DNA of 64,000 nucleotides, taken from Ruminococcaceae bacterium AM07-15 (lineage in GTDB: Bacteria; Bacillota; Clostridia; Oscillospirales; Butyricicoccaceae). The stretch lies in assembly GCA_003477405.1 (NCBI GenBank), contig QUDE01000013.1, positions 26,396-90,395 on the forward strand, in the 5' to 3' direction. Below the pieces are notes generated by a model. That model was given only the letters and a program-made list of their open reading frames with translations, made no database searches and was not told where the DNA came from. How positions within the stretch are numbered: the first letter of the stretch is position 1; the number at the start of each line of letters is the position of its first letter. This document shows positions 16,804 to 23,352 of this stretch, piece after piece. Position numbers and translations under genes: made by a program.

Positions 16804-17325
16804 ATGAACGAAGTGATTCAAAATATCCTGAACCGGCGCAGCTGGCGCAGCTATGAGGAAAAGCAGATCAAGGAAGAAGAACTGGAGCAGATCATCCGCT
16901 GCGGCCTGTGGGCTCCCAGCGCCATGAACCAGCAGTCCTGGCATTTCACCGTGGTCCAGGACAAAGAGACCATCCAGCGCATCCGCAAGGGCTGCCAGGA
17001 GATGATGGAGACCGACCGGGATATGTTCTACGGCGCTCCCACCCTGGTGATTGTCACCGGCAAACAGGACAACATCGCCCCTGTGGCCGACTGTTCTCTG
17101 GCCATCCAGAATATGTTCCTTTCGGCAGCATCCCTGGGCATTGGCTCCTGCTGGATCAACTGCATCGGCCGCTACCTCACCACCCCTCAGGGCCAGGCCT
17201 TTGCCAAAGATGCCGGTATCCCGGAAGGCTATATCGGCGTGGCCGGCGTGATCCTGGGCTATCCCAAGGGAGAAGCACCCCAGGGCAAAGAGCGGGTAGA
17301 AGGCGCTGTGGACTACATCCGCTAG
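16804..17325 (+). CDS. Nitroreductase-family flavoprotein
   Basis: A 173-residue FMN-dependent oxidoreductase of the nitroreductase fold. The N-terminal FMN-phosphate motif is RRSWRSYEEKQI, followed by GLWAPSAMNQQSWHF, and the C-terminal part has GVAGVILGYPKGEAP, which closes the FMN site. It is in the short class (about 170 residues) common in Clostridia, where the physiological electron acceptor is usually unknown. Start at 16804 is chosen because the homologous region begins there; an in-frame ATG at 16792 is possible. The next gene starts 5 bases after its stop. Confidence 0.88.
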   Translation: MNEVIQNILNRRSWRSYEEKQIKEEELEQIIRCGLWAPSAMNQQSWHFTVVQDKETIQRIRKGCQEMMETDRDMFYGAPTLVIVTGKQDNIAPVADCSLAIQNMFLSAASLGIGSCWINCIGRYLTTPQGQAFAKDAGIPEGYIGVAGVILGYPKGEAPQGKERVEGAVDYIR

Positions 17326-17330
17326 AAGCT

Positions 17331-17894
17331 ATGGAAATGAGAAAATTGCCCCGTGAGGGGCACAAGGTCTCCACTTGGTCCGGCGGCTCCACCACCCAGG
17401 TGTATATTTTCCCGGAAGAAGCCGATTATGGCAAACGGGATTTCCTGTTTCGGGTGAGCAGCGCCGGGGTGGATTGTGACCGATCGGACTTTACGCCCCT
17501 TCCCGGGGTGGAGCGGCACATTATGGTGCTCAATGGCGCTCTGCGCCTCCTTTACGAAGGCCATGGAGAAAAAGACCTGGCGGTGCTGGAGCAGGACACC
17601 TTTTCCGGGGACTGGCACACCGTCAGCCTGGGTCAGGCCCAGGACTTTAACCTGATGCTCCGGGAGGGGACAAAAGGCTGCATTCAGGGCCTGCGGTTGA
17701 GAGCGGGCGAAAGCCATGCATTTTCCTTTTTTCCTGGGGAAAAGGGCGTGCTGCTGCTGTACCAGGGCAGCGGGGAGGCAAACCAGCTGTCTCTCAGTGA
17801 ATGGGACGGCTTACTCTGCCAAGGCCCGGGAGAGCTCAATGTAAAAGCACAGACAGACTGCATTCTGGCGCTGGCCCGGGTGCAACAGCAATAA
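17331..17894 (+). CDS. HutD/Ves-family cupin-like protein
   Basis: A 187-residue protein of the HutD (Ves) family, a double-stranded beta-helix fold. Matching blocks are TWSGGSTTQVYIFPEEADY (the Ves/HutD N-terminal signature), FLFRVSSAGVDCDRSDFTPL, PGVERHIMVLNG and AQDFNLMLREG. Family members are linked to histidine utilisation or cold response, but their activity is not established. It is co-transcribed with the nitroreductase. It has no strong ribosome binding site, so translation may depend on coupling. Its end merges with an 11-base-pair hairpin that also occurs at 18110-18136. Confidence 0.85.
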   Translation: MEMRKLPREGHKVSTWSGGSTTQVYIFPEEADYGKRDFLFRVSSAGVDCDRSDFTPLPGVERHIMVLNGALRLLYEGHGEKDLAVLEQDTFSGDWHTVSLGQAQDFNLMLREGTKGCIQGLRLRAGESHAFSFFPGEKGVLLLYQGSGEANQLSLSEWDGLLCQGPGELNVKAQTDCILALARVQQQ

Positions 17895-17898
17895 AAAA

Positions 17899-17925
17899 AG
17901 ACCGGAAGCTCAAGGCTTCCGGTCT
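17899..17925. terminator. Terminator hairpin, distal copy flanking repeat element A
   Basis: An 11-base-pair stem AGACCGGAAGC/GCTTCCGGTCT with loop TCAAG. A seven-A tract precedes it, so it ends with a T tract when read on the minus strand. On the plus strand no T run follows. The same arms recur at 18110-18136 on the other side of the repeat element. Confidence 0.75.
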
Positions 17926-18109
17926 CAGACTGTTGAAGAACTTATCTGGCTAGAGGGAACGGTTTGTCCTACCCTTTATCAATCCGCAAAAAGCCGCGAC
18001 CTGTGCGTGGCTTTTTGCACCTATCAAGGGGCCAGTGTACGCCAAAGGCGTGCATGCAGTCCCTTGCAAAAACTCGAAAAAGTGGCTTGAGCCACTTTTT
18101 CGACATGCT
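17926..18109 (-). repeat. Dispersed structured intergenic element, copy A
   Basis: A 184-base element, best read on the minus strand, lying 3' of the minus-strand oligopeptide-binding gene. In order it has hairpin 1 (TCGAAAAAGTGGC with GCCACTTTTTCGA), hairpin 2 (CAAGGG...CCCCTTG with an inner ACGCC/GGCGT helix) and hairpin 3 (CAAAAAGCC...GGCTTTTTG around the conserved loop ACGCACAGGTCGC), then a less conserved tail with GGGTAGGACAAAC and an end near CAGTCTG. Five other copies occur at 20193, 27819, 34543, 44728 and 54082. Short open frames inside it are not credible genes. Confidence 0.9.
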
Positions 18110-18141
18110 AGACCGGAAGCCTTTGGCTTCCGGTCTTTTTG
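18110..18141. terminator. Terminator hairpin, proximal copy flanking repeat element A
   Basis: The same 11-base-pair arms as 17899-17925, loop CTTTG, followed on the plus strand by five Ts. It lies 16 bases after the end of the minus-strand binding-protein gene. Confidence 0.8.
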
Positions 18142-18157
18142 GCAATAGGGGGAAATT

Positions 18158-19699
18158 CTATTTCCAATACATGGCGTGCATATACAGTGTGCCGCCGGGG
18201 TACATGATGACGCCGCCCAGATTTTCGTTATAAGCCCGCATATGCATATCCTGGTACAGCGGGACCTGGGGACACAGATCGTTGATCAGGGCGATGCATT
18301 CGGACAGAACTTCCGCGCGCTCATCCGGGTCGATGGTGGCAGCGGCCTTGTCGATCAGAGCATCCACTTCCGGACTGTTCAGTCTAGTTCTGTTGGAAGC
18401 GCCGATGGATTTGGTGTGATAAACACCCACCAGATACTGAATCATATCAGTGGCCGAATAATTGCCGATGGCTGCGGTATAGTTACCCTCAGATGTTACC
18501 GTCAAATAGGTGGCCAGGTCCATGCTTTCGATCTCGCACTCGATGCCCAGCACTTCCTTCAGGTTGGCCTGCACCACTTCGCCAGCTCTCTTCTTCTGAT
18601 CGTTGGAGCAGATGATGGAGAATTTCACATCGGCAGGGTCCACACCGGAAGCGGCCATATATTCCTTGGCTTTTTCCGGATCGTAGGGCAGGGTGTTTTC
18701 ATCGGTGGCGCCCGGCATATTGTCCGGTGCCATGGAGTAGGAAGGTGTGCCCAGGTTGTTCAGGGCCACCTGCACCACATCTTCCTTGTTGATGGCGCAG
18801 TTCATGGCGCGGCGCACATCCACATTGTCCAGACCGGGAACTTCGTTGTTGACCATCATCCACATATGGTTGGTGGCGGCGATCTTGTCCAGCTTGATAC
18901 CGTCGGCCGCTTCCAGCCGCTCCACATCCATGGCTTCCACATCCACGATGTAGTCGACCTCACCGGCTTCCAGAGCGATGGTCCGGGAAGAGCCTTCGGG
19001 GATGATCTTCCAGATCATGTGCTTGATGGAGGGCATGTGCTCTTCATCCCAGTAATCTTCGAACATTTCAAATTCCAGGCTGTCGCCCCGCTTCCATTCC
19101 ACATGCTTGTAGGGGCCGGTGCCGATGGGATCGGTAGAAAAGTTATGGCCCTCATCCAGCAACTTTTTGGGCATGATCGCATTGCCGTGGTGGGACAGAT
19201 CGCTCAGCAATATGGCGGACGGTCCTGGTGTGGTGATTTTAACGGTATAATCATCTACTTTTTCAATTTTTTCAACAGACGCATTGTATAGATTGATTTC
19301 AGGGCAGGTCTTGGCATAGGTGATGGAAGTTACCACATCGTCGGCAGTCATTTCTTCACCGTTGTGGAACTTGACGCCTTTGCGCAGATGGAAGACCCAT
19401 TCCGTTTCGCTGGTGTTTTCAAAGGATTCGGCTAAAGCTCCCTCCATCTCCATATCTTCATTCATCCGGGTCAACTGACTAAATGTTAAAGCATTCATAT
19501 AACTGGATGCGATAGCATTTTGTTCTGTGGGCGATAGAGTCGGTGGTTCTGCCATAGTAGCGATGATAATGGTATCTTTTTTACCGCCTTTGCCGCCGGA
19601 GCCTTTTTCTCCGCCGTCCTTGCTGCATCCAAACAGGATACCCAGGGTCATTACTGCCACAAGCAGCAAACTGAGGACACGCCATTTTCTGTTTCTCAT
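18158..19699 (-). CDS. Oligopeptide/dipeptide ABC transporter substrate-binding lipoprotein (orphan)
   Basis: A 513-residue exported lipoprotein of the DppA/OppA (SBP_bac_5) family that captures peptides outside the membrane. The signal peptide ends in the lipobox LFGC with Cys25, followed by a Gly/Lys-rich linker. Family blocks include ATMAEPPTLSPTEQNA, FHLRKGVKFHNGEEMTADD, DPIGTGPYKHVEWKRGD and EGSSRTIALEAGEVDYIV. Start 19699 is chosen because GAGG lies eight bases upstream; an in-frame GTG at 19708 is less likely. No permease or ATPase gene is adjacent, and it is closely similar along its whole length to the binding protein at 61906, so it may feed that transporter. Confidence 0.93.
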   Translation of the reverse strand: MRNRKWRVLSLLLVAVMTLGILFGCSKDGGEKGSGGKGGKKDTIIIATMAEPPTLSPTEQNAIASSYMNALTFSQLTRMNEDMEMEGALAESFENTSETEWVFHLRKGVKFHNGEEMTADDVVTSITYAKTCPEINLYNASVEKIEKVDDYTVKITTPGPSAILLSDLSHHGNAIMPKKLLDEGHNFSTDPIGTGPYKHVEWKRGDSLEFEMFEDYWDEEHMPSIKHMIWKIIPEGSSRTIALEAGEVDYIVDVEAMDVERLEAADGIKLDKIAATNHMWMMVNNEVPGLDNVDVRRAMNCAINKEDVVQVALNNLGTPSYSMAPDNMPGATDENTLPYDPEKAKEYMAASGVDPADVKFSIICSNDQKKRAGEVVQANLKEVLGIECEIESMDLATYLTVTSEGNYTAAIGNYSATDMIQYLVGVYHTKSIGASNRTRLNSPEVDALIDKAAATIDPDERAEVLSECIALINDLCPQVPLYQDMHMRAYNENLGGVIMYPGGTLYMHAMYWK

Positions 19700-19780
19700 T
19701 CCGTACACCTCATTTTCCGGTTCCCGGATCCGGCCCGATCCGGGGAAAGTATTTTCAGGGGCTTTCCCTGAATTGCTTTC

Positions 19781-19808
19781 AGTATAGCGCAGTTTATTTA
19801 TTTTGCAA
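19781..19808 (-). promoter_or_regulatory. Promoter of the orphan binding-protein gene
   Basis: On the minus strand: TTGCAA (19803-19808), a 16-base spacer and TATACT (19781-19786), about 80 bases before the start codon. The upstream flank 19810-19870 is very AT-rich. The leader holds short GC-rich inverted repeats around 19720-19765. Confidence 0.65.
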
Positions 19809-19971
19809 TATATTTTTTAAAAATTATCCCTGATATCTATATAATTTGTACAAGTTTGTTGTTTTAAGTGTTTTTTATTGTAACAAATAACCAGAGGATT
19901 GCAGCGGAGTGCTTGCTTTACAGACAGAAAAAAACCGGCCGGATGGCCGGGGAAGATGGGGCGGAAAGAAT

Positions 19972-20007
19972 AAAAAAACAGCCCGCTCTATTGAGCAGGC
20001 TGTTTTT
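19972..20007 (-). terminator. Terminator of the tRNA-Arg gene
   Basis: Read on the minus strand, AACAGCC...GGCTGTT forms a stem of about 12 base pairs with loop AATA and is followed by seven Ts, immediately after the encoded CCA end. It is nearly symmetric and could also act on the plus strand. Confidence 0.88.
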
Positions 20008-20084
20008 TGGCACGCCCAACAGGATTCGAACCTGTGACCTTCTGATTCGTAGTCAGACACTCTATCCAGCTGAGCTATGGGCGC
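20008..20084 (-). tRNA. tRNA-Arg (anticodon ACG)
   Basis: A 77-base minus-strand gene including an encoded CCA. The acceptor stem GCGCCCA pairs with TGGGCGT (the outermost pair is G-U), the D stem is GCTC/GAGT, the anticodon stem is TCTGA/TCAGA around loop CTACGAA, and the T arm is ACAGG-TTCGAAT-CCTGT. The anticodon ACG would be edited to ICG by the tRNA adenosine deaminase and read CGU, CGC and CGA. Confidence 0.96.
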
Positions 20085-20110
20085 ATGTTCCGCATTTGGA
20101 ACGCTTAATT

Positions 20111-20139
20111 ATAATACCATGCTCCCCTGAAAAAAGCAA
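20111..20139 (-). promoter_or_regulatory. Promoter of tRNA-Arg
   Basis: On the minus strand: TTGCTT (20134-20139), a 17-base spacer and TATTAT (20111-20116) preceded by TGG, giving an extended -10, 26 bases before the tRNA 5' end. Confidence 0.7.
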
Positions 20140-20169
20140 GAGAAATTTTTGTTTTTTCGGAAAAAATTT

Positions 20170-20192
20170 GCGCCCCGGAAAACCCGGGGCGC
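20170..20192 (-). terminator. Terminator hairpin, distal copy flanking repeat element B
   Basis: A perfect 9-base-pair stem GCGCCCCGG/CCGGGGCGC. On the minus strand it is followed by AAATTTTTT. It is a near-identical direct copy (22 of 23 bases) of 20396-20418 across the repeat element. Confidence 0.75.
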
Positions 20193-20395
20193 GCGGACAA
20201 TAAAAAGGATGCAGGATCAAAAGGATCCATAGCCTGCTTTTCATCAATCCACAAAAAGCGGCGACCTGTGCGTCGCTTTTTGTACCGATCAAGGGGCCAG
20301 TGTGGCCCGTTGCCACTAAGGGTGGACAACGGGCTGCGCGCAGCCCATTGCAAAAATTCGAAAAAGCGGTCGATGCCGCTTTTTCGAGGGTCTTT
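20193..20395 (-). repeat. Dispersed structured intergenic element, copy B (long-loop variant)
   Basis: A 203-base copy, oriented as the minus-strand flotillin gene it follows. Hairpins 1 and 3 keep the consensus with base-pair swaps (GCGG/CCGC in hairpin 1; ACAAAAAGCG/CGCTTTTTGT in hairpin 3) and the loop ACGCACAGGTCGC. The inner arm of hairpin 2 is replaced by a different, longer hairpin (CCCGTTG with CAACGGG), which accounts for the extra length. The 3' tail is diverged. Confidence 0.88.
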
Positions 20396-20418
20396 GCGCC
20401 CCGGAAAACCCGGAGCGC
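20396..20418 (-). terminator. Terminator hairpin, proximal copy flanking repeat element B
   Basis: Stem GCGCCCCGG/CCGGAGCGC with one mismatch, 15 bases after the flotillin stop. No T run follows it on the minus strand, where element B begins instead. Confidence 0.7.
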
Positions 20419-20433
20419 AAAGGCAGGAGATTC

Positions 20434-21858
20434 TTATTTTTCTTCGGTCACTTCAGGCTGCTCTTTCTTGGGGGAGGCCGCAGGGACGGCAGATTCTGCT
20501 TCCTCTTTTTTGTCGCTGCCCAGGAAAGAGGGCAGATTCATTCCGGCCATGTCGAACAGCTCGTTCATGGGGGGCAGGGATTTCATCAGCCCGGAGACAA
20601 AACCGGCGGTGGCCGTTTTGCCCTGGCCGTTTTCGCCGCTGTCCCAAACGGTGACCTTGTCGATCTTGATGTTCTTCACCGCTTCCACCTGGACACGCAG
20701 CAGTTCTTCCATCTTGTCGGCCAGCAGCAGACGCAGCGCGGCATCGGGATCGCCGCCGGCGGCCTGCACGATCTCCCGCAGACCATCGGCCTGCTTGGTG
20801 AGCATGGCCTGCATACCGGTGGCTTCGGCCTGCATCTTGGCCAGGATGGCGTCGGCTTCACCCTTGGCCTTCCGGCGGATCTGCTCGGCCTGGGCCTCGG
20901 CTTCCAGCTCCAGCTTCCGCTTTTCGATCTCGGTCTTGACGATGATATCGGCTTCCTGGGTGGCCTTTTCCCGGGCGGCACGGGCCACTTCGGCCTGCTG
21001 CTCGGCGGCGTAGGCCTCTTCCAGAGCACGGGCGGCCTGGATCTTTTCGGCGGAGGTGGCGATCTTCAAAGCTTCCGCTTCCTTTTCACGCCGGGCGGCG
21101 TTGGACATGGCCACTTCCATCTTGGCGGCGTTTTCGCCCTTGATGGCCTCGGAATCGGCCTGGGCCACCTGGACACGCTGGTCACGGTGGGCATTGGCTT
21201 CGCCGATGGAGCCGTCACGGTCTTTTTCGGCCACGCTCTTCTTGGCGTCGTTGATGGCCTTGGCCGCGGCTTCCTTGCCCAGGGCGGCGATATAACCGCT
21301 TTCGTCGCTGATGTCGGTGACATTCACATTGATCAGCCGCAGGCCGATCTTTTTCAGTTCACCTTCCACATTCCGGGAGACCGCTTCCAGGAATTTATCC
21401 CGGTCGGTGTTGATCTCCTCAATGTCCATGGTGGCGATGACCAGACGCAGCTGACCGAAAATGATGTCCTTGGCCAGCTCCTGGACTTCCTCCAGCTTGA
21501 GCCCCAGCAGCCGCTCGGCGGCGTTCTGCATGACGGCGGGCTCGGTGGAGATGCCCACGGTGAAACGGGAGGGCACATTGATGCGGATGTTCTGCCGGGA
21601 CAGGGCGTTTTCCAGATCCACCGAAATGGACAGGGGGGTCAGGTCCAGAAATTCCCGGGCCTGGATCACCGGCCAGACGAAGGCGGCGCCGCCGTGGATG
21701 CACTTGGCGCTGCGGGCGCTGCCATCCTTGTTGCTGCCCACTTTACCGTAAATGACCATCACTTTGTCGGAAGGACATTTTTTGTACCGGGACAAAATCA
21801 GCAGGATCATGGAGAAAAGCAGCAGTGCAATGACGCAGACCAGAATCAAAGTTTCCAT
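20434..21858 (-). CDS. floT: Flotillin-family membrane scaffold protein (FloT/YuaG-like)
   Basis: A 474-residue protein. An N-terminal membrane helix (residues 3-24, LILVCVIALLLFSMILLIL) is followed by an SPFH/band-7 domain (about 40-230), then a long Ala/Glu-rich coiled coil with the repeated EA-rich pattern (about 230-400), including EAEAQAEQIRRKAKGEADA. The C-terminus is a charged tail ending KKEQPEVTEEK. Flotillins organise membrane microdomains and influence secretion, signalling and envelope stress. It lies 41 bases downstream of an NfeD-type gene, the conserved yuaF-yuaG order. Repeat element B occupies its 3' region. Confidence 0.94.
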   Translation of the reverse strand: METLILVCVIALLLFSMILLILSRYKKCPSDKVMVIYGKVGSNKDGSARSAKCIHGGAAFVWPVIQAREFLDLTPLSISVDLENALSRQNIRINVPSRFTVGISTEPAVMQNAAERLLGLKLEEVQELAKDIIFGQLRLVIATMDIEEINTDRDKFLEAVSRNVEGELKKIGLRLINVNVTDISDESGYIAALGKEAAAKAINDAKKSVAEKDRDGSIGEANAHRDQRVQVAQADSEAIKGENAAKMEVAMSNAARREKEAEALKIATSAEKIQAARALEEAYAAEQQAEVARAAREKATQEADIIVKTEIEKRKLELEAEAQAEQIRRKAKGEADAILAKMQAEATGMQAMLTKQADGLREIVQAAGGDPDAALRLLLADKMEELLRVQVEAVKNIKIDKVTVWDSGENGQGKTATAGFVSGLMKSLPPMNELFDMAGMNLPSFLGSDKKEEAESAVPAASPKKEQPEVTEEK

Positions 21859-21899
21859 TCTTCATACCTCTTTTCTTTTTCTTTTTGTGAAAAGCCGCG

Positions 21900-22571
21900 T
21901 TATTTGCGGCAGACTACCATAATGGGGCCGGACAGGCCCACGACCTGGACGGACTGTCCGGTTTTCAGTGGCTCCGGCTCGTCGGTAAGGGCCTCAAATT
22001 CCCCCAGCTGGCCCTGGAGCACCAATGTGATTTTTCCGGTGCCCTGGCGGCGGGGCGGCACGGTGAGATAGACGGTGCCGCAAAGGCCCAGGGCGTTTTT
22101 CAGGTCCATGGTGCCGTCGGATTGCAGACGCAGGGCCCCCCGCAGCATCAGGGCCAGCACCACCATGGCCCCAATGCCCAGCAAAAAGGCGATGAGGGTG
22201 GATAAGCCTCCCGACATACCGCTGCGGCTGAGGGCCAGCCCGGCCCAGCCGAACACCGAGAAGAAGGCCACAAGGCCACGGATGGTAAAGATGCGCAGTC
22301 CCGGGTCGGGTTCCAGAGCGTGGCCGCCTTCCCCATCCCAGCTGTCCGGCACATCGGCGTCCGGGGTGTCCAGATCAGGGGCATCCAGGTCGGGTGCGGT
22401 GCCGTCTCCGGTGTCCAGCCCGGATGTGTCGCTGTCCAGATCCCCGTCCCCTCCGGCGCCCAGGCCGAAGAGCAGCAGGATGGTCTGGATGCACAGGATC
22501 AGGGTGGCGGGAATGGCCACATAGGCAAAAAAGTGTTGCAAAGCGTCCAGTGAGTTCCACCAGTTCAGCAT
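21900..22571 (-). CDS. NfeD/YuaF-type membrane protein, flotillin partner
   Basis: A 223-residue protein: N-terminal membrane helix (about residues 12-36), an acidic linker (about 38-85) made of repeating LD-TP/AP-D units, two further hydrophobic segments (about 98-118 and 124-145), and a C-terminal OB-fold-like beta domain (about 160-223) with GLCGTVYLTVPPRR and GQSVQVVGLSGPIMVV. This is the NfeD1b/YuaF layout, and the gene precedes flotillin in the same direction. YuaF partners with YuaG in lipid domains. The Asp-rich linker is longer than in typical homologues. Confidence 0.85.
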   Translation of the reverse strand: MLNWWNSLDALQHFFAYVAIPATLILCIQTILLLFGLGAGGDGDLDSDTSGLDTGDGTAPDLDAPDLDTPDADVPDSWDGEGGHALEPDPGLRIFTIRGLVAFFSVFGWAGLALSRSGMSGGLSTLIAFLLGIGAMVVLALMLRGALRLQSDGTMDLKNALGLCGTVYLTVPPRRQGTGKITLVLQGQLGEFEALTDEPEPLKTGQSVQVVGLSGPIMVVCRK

Positions 22572-22624
22572 ATCCCTTTTTCCTCCATTTCAAAGGCGGT
22601 GGTTTTCATTCTATCAAAAGCCCC

Positions 22625-23185
22625 TCAGTCTTCCATACGCCCGATCAGCAGGTTGGCCTGCTGGGTCAGTCGGGAGGCCAGGTGGGCGGTGACGATGATG
22701 CGCAGCACCAGCAGTACCCGGTCACGGGCCCCGGCAAAAGGTTCCTGGTACCCTTCCAGCACCTGGCGGCACCGCTCTTCCAGCTGCGACAGTCCATCCA
22801 GCTTGTCATTTTCCAGGGAAAAGACCACCCGGATGATATAGAGATAGAGCTGGCTGTCGTCGATGCTGTCATCGGAATTTTTGTCCAGCTGGCCGTTGAT
22901 ATAGGAAAGCAGACGGCAGATGGTGGGCAGGGGCAGCGTGTCTTTTAGCATATGGATGATGAGAATACGGCATAATTGGCTGCGATCGTAGCGCTTGTTC
23001 TGGGGCGGGGGTAAAAAGCCCCGCTTGACCCAATTCTGGATGGTGTGGGGTTCCAGCCCGGTGAATTGGGACACCTGAGAGAGCATCAGCCCCCCGGTGA
23101 GAAACAGGGAACTGAGAATGTCGTCGGCGGCCTGGGGGTTTGAGATGTCCACTTCCACTGTGGCGCCGGGCAAGGTTTTCAGCAT
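22625..23185 (-). CDS. DUF1836 (MerR-like) transcription regulator
   Basis: A 186-residue protein of the DUF1836 family of Firmicutes. A MerR-like helix-turn-helix is visible at about residues 35-75: LSQVSQFTGLEPHTIQNWVK followed by RGFLPPPQNKRYDRSQL. The rest is helical. No targets are established for the family. It is transcribed from a near-consensus promoter and is followed 53 bases later by the NfeD-flotillin pair, so it may control envelope functions or its own synthesis. AAGGAG lies seven bases before the ATG. Confidence 0.85.
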   Translation of the reverse strand: MLKTLPGATVEVDISNPQAADDILSSLFLTGGLMLSQVSQFTGLEPHTIQNWVKRGFLPPPQNKRYDRSQLCRILIIHMLKDTLPLPTICRLLSYINGQLDKNSDDSIDDSQLYLYIIRVVFSLENDKLDGLSQLEERCRQVLEGYQEPFAGARDRVLLVLRIIVTAHLASRLTQQANLLIGRMED

Positions 23186-23249
23186 GGCGATTCTCCTTTC
23201 TCCCCCGCCAAAAGAAAGGGTCAGGGGTCTGTGCTATCAGGTTGATGTG

Positions 23250-23278
23250 ATTATACTACATGGTCACATGACTGTCAA
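23250..23278 (-). promoter_or_regulatory. Consensus promoter of the DUF1836-nfeD-flotillin unit
   Basis: On the minus strand: TTGACA (23273-23278), exactly 17 bases, TATAAT (23250-23255), a perfect sigma-A promoter. The spacer carries the direct repeat CATGTGAC-CATGTAGT, a candidate operator. A promoter this strong with a repeat in its spacer usually implies repression; the DUF1836 protein itself is the obvious candidate. Confidence 0.8.
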
Positions 23279-23302
23279 GAGGGATCAAAAGATTTTCAAA
23301 GG

Positions 23303-23336
23303 GCAAAACAAAGCCCGGCCCATAAGAGGGCCGGGC
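23303..23336 (-). terminator. Terminator of the P-type ATPase gene
   Basis: A perfect 9-base-pair stem GCCCGGCCC/GGGCCGGGC (23313-23321, 23328-23336). On the minus strand it is followed by TTTGTTTT. Confidence 0.9.
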
Positions 23337-23352
23337 GAAATGGCGGGATCAT

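Noticed and set aside
17964..18233. Small open frames inside the dispersed elements, for example an arginine-rich peptide with RKKPRPVRGFLH
   Set aside because: Related peptides appear only because the elements are repeated; frames differ between copies, and substitutions follow base pairing rather than codon positions.
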